Source: an archaeon (GTDB lineage: Archaea > Nanobdellota > Nanobdellia > SCGC-AAA011-G17 > GW2011-AR17). Taken from it: a stretch of DNA of 5,417 bases. Below the pieces are notes generated by a model that was given only the letters and a program-made list of their open reading frames with translations, searched no databases and was not told where the DNA came from. Position numbers and translations under genes: made by a program. Positions 1 to 4,523 of this stretch are shown piece after piece (position 1 is the first letter of the stretch; the number at the start of each line of letters is the position of its first letter). The stretch is from positions 1 through 5,417 of the forward strand of contig JAHFJF010000058.1 in NCBI GenBank assembly GCA_023245975.1, in the 5' to 3' direction.

Positions 1-727
1 CGTAGATGAAGTATGGAATGCTCCAAAAGGACCTGCTGAAAGCGGATGGAAAAGCGGTCTTGTTGGTTGGCTACTTGATACTACCGACGGACTTTCATAT
101 GGCCAAACAGAATACGCAAAATATCTTGGATCTGCAAAAAGAAAATCTGATTTTTCACCTAAAGTAAGAAGCTCATTTACTGCAGCCGTAGGATGTGCAG
201 TCCTTAGCGCAGATGGATATTATCTTGTACAGCAACGAGCAGAAGGTTTGTTAGCAGGCAAAAGGCTTGATTCTTCAGCAGCTGGAATGGGCGTAATAAG
301 AGATGGGAAATTAGACCTTCATTTCGAAATAAAAGAGAAGCTAAAGCGTGAACTGAATCTCGATGAAGATGCTGTAAAAAGTACATTAGTTCCTACTGGG
401 GTACATGGATCAACAGATTATGTCAGTTCACAAGTCACTTGGAAATGCGAAGTAACATCACCGCTAGAAGAGCTAATCGCAAAAGCCAACCCAAAATTTG
501 TCGAACGCGTGCATAAAGTGCATAAGGACAATCTACCTGAATATTTAGTAAAGCATTACGTTACACCTGGAAATGAGCCCGAAAAAAGCCTCATAGGAGA
601 TGCTGTAGGTGTATTCTTACGTGCTTTAGATTCAGATGCTAGCACATATGCAGTAAGAAAGATGAATTCGAAAGGAGCAAATATTTGCTTCGGCATATTA
701 AGAAATTGCAAATTTGAGGAACAATAA
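1..727 (+). CDS. Nudix-like protein with degenerate Nudix box, 5'-truncated by window edge
   Basis: The frame is open from base 2 to the TAA at 725-727, giving 241 residues and no start codon that would keep the domain whole, so the N-terminus lies outside the window. Numbering from base 2, residues 58-145 look like a Nudix fold: strand VGCAVLSADGYYLVQQR (63-79), then LDSSAAGMG (89-97), then a helix EKLKRELNL (112-120) in the Nudix-box position. Against the consensus REUxEExGU, the RE is EK and the EE is RE, so two of the three usual metal-binding glutamates are missing. Residues 146-241 form a mixed C-terminal extension. Order of elements and the C-terminal segment (GDAVGVFLRALDS) resemble the 353-aa protein at 1762-2823, suggesting distant paralogues. 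Activity is unknown; a nucleotide-sugar substrate is inferred only from neighbours. It ends in its own terminator, so it is probably not cotranscribed with rmlA. Confidence 0.72.
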   Translation, partial: VDEVWNAPKGPAESGWKSGLVGWLLDTTDGLSYGQTEYAKYLGSAKRKSDFSPKVRSSFTAAVGCAVLSADGYYLVQQRAEGLLAGKRLDSSAAGMGVIRDGKLDLHFEIKEKLKRELNLDEDAVKSTLVPTGVHGSTDYVSSQVTWKCEVTSPLEELIAKANPKFVERVHKVHKDNLPEYLVKHYVTPGNEPEKSLIGDAVGVFLRALDSDASTYAVRKMNSKGANICFGILRNCKFEEQ

Positions 728-749
728 TTCCTCATTTTTTATTTATTTT
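715..749 (+). terminator. Hairpin plus T-tract terminator of the first gene
   Basis: A perfect 7-bp inverted repeat, TGAGGAA (715-721) and TTCCTCA (728-734), encloses a 6-nt loop (722-727). It is followed at once by TTTTTT (735-740) and more T-runs to 749. The stop codon TAA occupies the last three bases of the loop. This has the form of an intrinsic terminator. Archaeal termination depends mainly on the T-tract, so the stem may instead protect the mRNA 3' end. Confidence 0.75.
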
Positions 750-790
750 ATTCGTCAAGCACCAATTAACAATATCAAAATATCATAAAC

Positions 791-798
791 TATATAAA
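791..798 (+). promoter_or_regulatory. TATA box of the rmlA-like gene
   Basis: TATATAAA lies in the intergenic region. At the usual archaeal spacing of about 26 nt from box centre, transcription would begin near 821-823. That gives a leader of about 25 nt before the ATG at 847, containing GAGG at 831-834. The region is AT-rich, so chance occurrence is possible. Confidence 0.5.
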
Positions 799-830
799 TC
801 AAAATTCGGGAAGTCTAAATTCATGTTTTC

Positions 831-834
831 GAGG
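831..834 (+). promoter_or_regulatory. Possible weak Shine-Dalgarno (GAGG) of the rmlA-like gene
   Basis: GAGG lies 12 nt before the ATG at 847, which is rather far, and 24 nt before the alternative ATG at 859, which is too far. It therefore favours 847, although alignment to the family favours 859 (residue 5), where the typical MKGVILAGG start is found. Confidence 0.35.
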
Positions 835-846
835 CAATAAATTAAA

Positions 847-1692
847 ATGGGACAAAAAATGAAGGGAGTAATTCTTGCTGGAGGGAAAGGCCTTAGGCTG
901 TATCCACTTACAAAAGTAACAAATAAGCATTTATTGCCAGTTGGGAGAGAACCAATGATTCTTAATCCTATAAGGAAATTAATAGAAGCAGGCGTGAAAG
1001 ATATACTGATAGTAACAAGCACTGACCATATGGGGAGCATTGTCAATCTTTTAGGCAGTGGCACTGAATATGGCTGCAATTTCACATATAAAGTACAAGA
1101 GGGAGCTAACGGAATAGCACATGCTTTATCTTTGGCTGAAGATTTTGTAAACAATGATAAGTTTGTAGTTATTCTCGGGGATAATATAACAACTTCTTCA
1201 TTAAAACCTTATGTTGAGAAATTTGAAAAACAAGAAAAAGGCGCATTAGTTCTTTTAAAAAAAGTAGAAGACCCATCACGATACGGCGTTGCAGCAATTG
1301 ATGAGCAGCATGTGATTGAAATCCAAGAAAAACCGCAACATCCAAAATCAAACTATGCAGTAATAGGATATTATATGTATGGTCCCCAAGTATTTGATAT
1401 AATCAGGAATTTAAAACCTTCTGATAGAGGAGAATACGAAATAACTGATGTGAATAATGAATATATCCGAAAGGAAGAACTCATATATGATTTTCTTAAT
1501 GGAGACTGGACTGATGCAGGAACTTTCGAATCACTCATATATGCAAGCCAATTATTAATTGAACAAGATAAAGGTAAAGATGCTGCATTAACACCACAAG
1601 AAAAGCTCTTGGTTTCACAGGAACAACTTTGGGAAATGATTGGCAGTTTTGAGAGTAAAATACAAGAATTGAAAAAGCATTTGCGTGAATAA
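847..1692 (+). CDS. rmlA: RmlA-like glucose-1-phosphate thymidylyltransferase (sugar nucleotidyltransferase)
   Basis: Predicted cytosolic enzyme joining dTTP and glucose-1-phosphate to form dTDP-glucose and pyrophosphate, the first step of the dTDP-deoxysugar pathway. Visible family motifs: nucleotide-binding loop LAGGKGLRLYPLT (10-22), NKHLLPV (26-32) with the catalytic lysine, GIAHAL (89-94), GDN (111-113) with the metal-binding aspartate, EKP (161-163), RGEYEITDVN (194-203) and WTDAGT (221-226). The loop has Leu16 where threonine or serine is usual. After about residue 236 the bacterial RmlA tail is replaced by a hydrophilic, probably helical tail (LTPQEKLLVSQEQ onward, then a heptad-like stretch ending KKHLRE), so the allosteric region of classical RmlA seems absent. 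Start 847 follows GAGG; 859 is also possible. It has its own promoter. UTP or another sugar phosphate cannot be excluded, but rmlB and a 2,3-dehydratase nearby favour dTDP-glucose. Confidence 0.88.
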   Translation: MGQKMKGVILAGGKGLRLYPLTKVTNKHLLPVGREPMILNPIRKLIEAGVKDILIVTSTDHMGSIVNLLGSGTEYGCNFTYKVQEGANGIAHALSLAEDFVNNDKFVVILGDNITTSSLKPYVEKFEKQEKGALVLLKKVEDPSRYGVAAIDEQHVIEIQEKPQHPKSNYAVIGYYMYGPQVFDIIRNLKPSDRGEYEITDVNNEYIRKEELIYDFLNGDWTDAGTFESLIYASQLLIEQDKGKDAALTPQEKLLVSQEQLWEMIGSFESKIQELKKHLRE

Positions 1693-1725
1693 TCTTTAAA
1701 TCAATTTTCTATCGAGCATAATACC

Positions 1726-1739
1726 AATAAATTTATATA
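1726..1739 (+). promoter_or_regulatory. Archaeal BRE/TATA promoter of the three-gene operon
   Basis: TTTATATA (1732-1739) is preceded by purine-rich AATAAA (1726-1731), which suits a TFB recognition element. The TATA centre is about 26-27 nt before the ATG at 1762, the classical archaeal distance to the transcription start. No Shine-Dalgarno sequence lies between them, so the first gene is probably translated from a leaderless mRNA. This would drive the genes from 1762 to 4523. Confidence 0.7.
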
Positions 1740-1761
1740 TTGAACGTTTTTCCGTGTTGCG

Positions 1762-2823
1762 ATGGGACATTATAATACACTTAGTAAACGAATACAGCTT
1801 ATTTGGACTTCCCCGAAGACCTCAAACCAAGTAGTATGCACACATACAAATTCTACAGTCTCTCTTTCTCCAAGATACAAGGCTAAAATTGATAGCAATT
1901 GGCAAGAAAATCACAAAGGCTGGGTTTCATCCCCTTTAGCACAATTAGTAGAGATAGTAGAAAAAGAAGATATTGTTGAAATCAAAACAGCCGTAACAGA
2001 ATATAGCGACCACGTTGGCTCGGATTTTTTATCAAAGCAAGAAGGTGATACCAAAATATTGGATATGATCCAAGCATTAGGCAATTCTGTATTGATGATG
2101 ACAAGGGATAATTATATTGTGTTTGGCAAAAGAGGGTCTAATATGACCATAGCTCCAGATGAATATGATGGAGGTGGAAGTTTAATGGCCGCAGTTTATG
2201 CTTTAGAAAATGGCATGGAAAAATTAAGAGGCAGGTTACACCTTCCGCCAAATGAGAGATATAAAGAAAGGGAGCTATTATTCCCATTCTATAATCCATT
2301 AGAACATGTAATCCCGGCAATTGTCAGAGAGAGAGGCATTAATAAAGAATACATAAATGAAGATTCACTTATGCTCCTTGGTTTTTGCAGAGGCTACACA
2401 GGGGGAAGAAATCCAAATGCATTACCTTACATTGAATTGAACCTAAACAGGCAAGAATATCTAGCATTCCAAAAAGAGAAGATAAACTGGCTGGAAAAAA
2501 CTACCGGAAAAAAACAAGACAAAAAAATAGCCGAAGCCGAGCAGGAAGTTTTTATTCATGAAGGTAATCTTGAAGATTTCTTATTAAATAAATGTGAGAC
2601 AGATGATTTGGGCAAAAAATTAGTTCCTCACCCAATTAGCGGAAGATATGAAGTTGTAGATGTTGCAATCGCGGGATGCATATTATATCTTTTAAGCAGG
2701 CAGCCAGAAAGGGGATTAAATCTTGTACATAAGATTGGAGAAAATGATGTTTCTCTTGCATTCTTAAGTGAAGAAAATCATAACGGAAATTATGCATCTT
2801 ATAAATTCTCATGGGCAAAATAA
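1762..2823 (+). CDS. Nudix-like protein of unknown activity, NUDT22-like layout
   Basis: A 353-aa protein, probably cytosolic (no signal peptide or membrane helix). By eye, residues 105-240 follow the Nudix fold: LGNSVLMMTRDNYIVFGKR (106-124), DEYDGGG (133-139), an insertion of about 33 residues, helix EHVIPAIVRERGI (181-193), then LLGFCRGYTGGRNPNALPYIELNL (205-228). The order strand, GG loop, long insertion, box helix and LLG-x-x-R followed by a Y-I-E-type strand recalls eukaryotic NUDT22, a UDP-glucose/galactose diphosphatase; this is from memory, not a search. In the box helix the usual RE is PA and EE is RE, so catalysis by the classical Nudix mechanism is doubtful. Residues 241-300 form a charged linker; 300-340 resemble the C-terminus of the protein at 1-727. 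It heads an operon with a glycosyltransferase and a nucleotide-sugar dehydratase, which suggests a nucleotide-sugar ligand (inference). Start 1762 fits the leaderless promoter. Confidence 0.72.
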   Translation: MGHYNTLSKRIQLIWTSPKTSNQVVCTHTNSTVSLSPRYKAKIDSNWQENHKGWVSSPLAQLVEIVEKEDIVEIKTAVTEYSDHVGSDFLSKQEGDTKILDMIQALGNSVLMMTRDNYIVFGKRGSNMTIAPDEYDGGGSLMAAVYALENGMEKLRGRLHLPPNERYKERELLFPFYNPLEHVIPAIVRERGINKEYINEDSLMLLGFCRGYTGGRNPNALPYIELNLNRQEYLAFQKEKINWLEKTTGKKQDKKIAEAEQEVFIHEGNLEDFLLNKCETDDLGKKLVPHPISGRYEVVDVAIAGCILYLLSRQPERGLNLVHKIGENDVSLAFLSEENHNGNYASYKFSWAK

Positions 2824-2826
2824 AAA

Positions 2827-3789
2827 ATGATGGCCAAAGACAAAAAACAAGATGTACAATATTCTGTAGTAGTTCCTGTCTATAATAGCGAAGGCTCTTT
2901 AAGATTATTGCATGAAAGATTAGGGAAGGTATTCGAGACGCTTAACAGCACATGGGAATTGGTTCTAGTGAATGATTGTAGCAAAGATAACAGCCGGACA
3001 GTAATGCAGGAATTAGCAAGCAAAGACCAAAAAGTAACTGCTGTTAATTTAATGAATAATTTCGGTCAGCACAATGCAATAATGTGCGGTCTTTCTTTTG
3101 CCAAAGGAAAATATATTGTTACTATGGACGATGACTTGCAGCATCCACCTGAAGAGATCTTAAAGCTTGCTAAAACAATTGCTTCTAGAGGGTTGGCTGT
3201 GGTATATGGCCAATACAAACAAAAAAAACATGGATGGTTCAGGGATTTTGTTTCCCATACTGTAAATAATGTTATCTCAAAGATAACCGGCAGCGGATAC
3301 AAAGTAACTTCATTCAGAATATTAGGCCATTCTGTTGTAAAGAAATTATTAACTTTCAAACAATATAATGTAATGATTGATGTCTTGATTAAAGATACTG
3401 TCGGCAAAAGAGATGTAGGCCACTGCTGGGTTGAACACCATCCAAGAACCATCGGAAAATCAAATTATTCTTTCAAGAAACTCTTTGGGTATATGATAAA
3501 TATGATATTCAATTATACATTATGGCCATTGAGGCTAGCAAGCATTTTAGGATTTGCCTTTTCTTTCTTAAGCATTGCGTTAGCTTTTTATTTCTTTTTT
3601 TACTGGTCTCTTTTCGAAGTGCCAGTTAGCGGTTGGACTTCAATGGCAATATTAGTAACATTCTTTTTTGGAGTTACATTATTTGTATTAGGGATAATCG
3701 GAGAATACTTGGGCAGAATCTTCCTTAATATCAATCACAAACCCCAGTATTTCATCAAGGAAGTCTATGCTAAAGGAGTAAAACAATGA
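2827..3789 (+). CDS. GT2 glycosyltransferase with two C-terminal membrane helices (polyprenyl-phosphate type)
   Basis: A 320-aa membrane-anchored glycosyltransferase, predicted to move a sugar from a nucleotide donor to a polyprenyl (dolichyl-type) phosphate at the cytoplasmic face. The GT-A domain (11-215) shows VVVPVYN (14-20), ELVLVND (44-50), NNFGQHNA (77-84), the metal-binding DDD followed by LQHPPE (101-109) and RTIGKSNYS (207-215). Two hydrophobic helices follow at about 236-260 and 271-293, then GEYLGRIF (292-299). This is the layout of GtrB/DPMS-like enzymes. Donor specificity cannot be read from the sequence; a dTDP-deoxysugar or its precursor is inferred from neighbours. It starts 3 nt after the preceding stop with no clear Shine-Dalgarno, so translation is probably coupled; ATG 2830 is an equally plausible start. 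Its end overlaps the next gene by 4 nt. Confidence 0.88.
   Translation: MMAKDKKQDVQYSVVVPVYNSEGSLRLLHERLGKVFETLNSTWELVLVNDCSKDNSRTVMQELASKDQKVTAVNLMNNFGQHNAIMCGLSFAKGKYIVTMDDDLQHPPEEILKLAKTIASRGLAVVYGQYKQKKHGWFRDFVSHTVNNVISKITGSGYKVTSFRILGHSVVKKLLTFKQYNVMIDVLIKDTVGKRDVGHCWVEHHPRTIGKSNYSFKKLFGYMINMIFNYTLWPLRLASILGFAFSFLSIALAFYFFFYWSLFEVPVSGWTSMAILVTFFFGVTLFVLGIIGEYLGRIFLNINHKPQYFIKEVYAKGVKQ
3775..3778 (+). promoter_or_regulatory. Shine-Dalgarno of the 2,3-dehydratase gene
   Basis: GGAG within AAAGGAG, 7 nt before the ATG at 3786 and inside the end of the glycosyltransferase gene. It fixes the start at 3786 and is the clearest ribosome-binding site in the window, as expected for an internal operon gene that cannot be leaderless. 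Confidence 0.7.
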
Positions 3790-4523
3790 AAGAGAAATTA
3801 TTGAACTTTTTACAAGAAAAAGGATATAAAATTAATGAAGAAGTAAACGAAGCATTAGAAAGATTATCAGAAACTCTTGAAGCACAAGGAAATGATAATA
3901 TTACAGCTGCTTTAGCATGGTTAGAAGAAAAACGGAAGGCATATGGGGTAAAAGCACAAGAGATTGGTGTAAAAAACCTTGATAAATGGCATATTGATTC
4001 AGAAACAGGGGATATAAAACATGAATCAGGTAAATTCTTTTCAGTTGTCGGAGTCAAAGTAGAAGGGGCTACTGGAAGAGAAGTTTTGTCATGGACGCAG
4101 CCAATGATAAAACAGAATGAATGTGGAATCCTAGGAATAATCTGCCAAAAAAGAAATGGAATTATGCATTACTTGTTTTGTGCCAAATATGAGCCAGGAA
4201 ATCTTGTCAATCTGCAATTATCACCTACATTGCAGGCTACCGAAAGCAACCTTAAACAAGCACATGGCGGTAAAAAGCCAAAGTTTGCTGAATATTTCGA
4301 AGATGGGGGCAAGGGCAAAGTAAAAGTCTCTGTAGTCCAAGTAGAAGACGGTGGCAGGTTCTATATGAAGACAAACAGATGCATGATAGTAGAAGTAGAC
4401 GAGAATGAACAGGTGCCTGTTACCGATGATTACATATGGCTGACATTGCCACAAGTTAAGAAATTCCTTAAAATGGATAATATGGTCAATTCATTGGCGA
4501 GATGTGTCTTAGGAAGCTGGTAA
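3786..4523 (+). CDS. NDP-hexose 2,3-dehydratase family protein, single-module form
   Basis: Predicted to act on dTDP-4-keto-6-deoxyglucose, removing the C-2 hydroxyl and leaving a 3,4-diketo intermediate, the entry to 2,6-dideoxysugars (EvaA/TylX3/SpnO type). Family motifs are strong: KWHI (67-70), HESGKFF (79-85), REVLSWTQP (98-106), GILG (114-117), AKYEPGN (133-139), LSPTLQAT (145-152) plus SN, HGG (160-162), GGRFYMKTNR (189-198), WLTLPQ (218-223). Residues 1-60 are a charged helical lead-in. Characterised members are about 450-480 aa with two homologous modules; this protein is 245 aa with one complete set of motifs, flanked by a clean start and stop, so it looks like a natural one-module enzyme and not a broken gene. 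The family fold is a Nudix derivative (known from the EvaA structure). It overlaps the glycosyltransferase by ATGA and ends exactly where rmlB ends on the other strand. Confidence 0.88.
   Translation: MKEKLLNFLQEKGYKINEEVNEALERLSETLEAQGNDNITAALAWLEEKRKAYGVKAQEIGVKNLDKWHIDSETGDIKHESGKFFSVVGVKVEGATGREVLSWTQPMIKQNECGILGIICQKRNGIMHYLFCAKYEPGNLVNLQLSPTLQATESNLKQAHGGKKPKFAEYFEDGGKGKVKVSVVQVEDGGRFYMKTNRCMIVEVDENEQVPVTDDYIWLTLPQVKKFLKMDNMVNSLARCVLGSW

Noticed and set aside
248..727. Start of the first gene at TTG 248
   Set aside because: The same frame is open back to base 2 and the upstream residues contain the first Nudix strand (VGCAVLSADGYYLVQQR), so the gene begins outside the window.
783..1154. 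123-codon open frame on the - strand over the start of rmlA
   Set aside because: It lies opposite a gene with all family motifs, its protein has no recognisable motif, and it is a shadow frame of the AT-rich coding strand.
1693..1761. Possible small RNA or riboswitch in the gap before the operon
   Set aside because: Only the TATA promoter and AT-rich sequence are seen; no convincing stem was found and a leaderless transcript leaves no room for a leader element.
3066..3452. 128-codon open frame on the - strand inside the glycosyltransferase
   Set aside because: It is opposite the conserved GT2 domain and its Cys/Leu/Ser-rich translation looks like an antisense shadow.
3786..4523. Dehydratase as a pseudogene fragment of a two-module enzyme
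   Set aside because: It has a good Shine-Dalgarno, an ATGA overlap with the upstream gene, a complete motif set and a normal stop, and no second-module remnant follows because rmlB begins immediately on the other strand.
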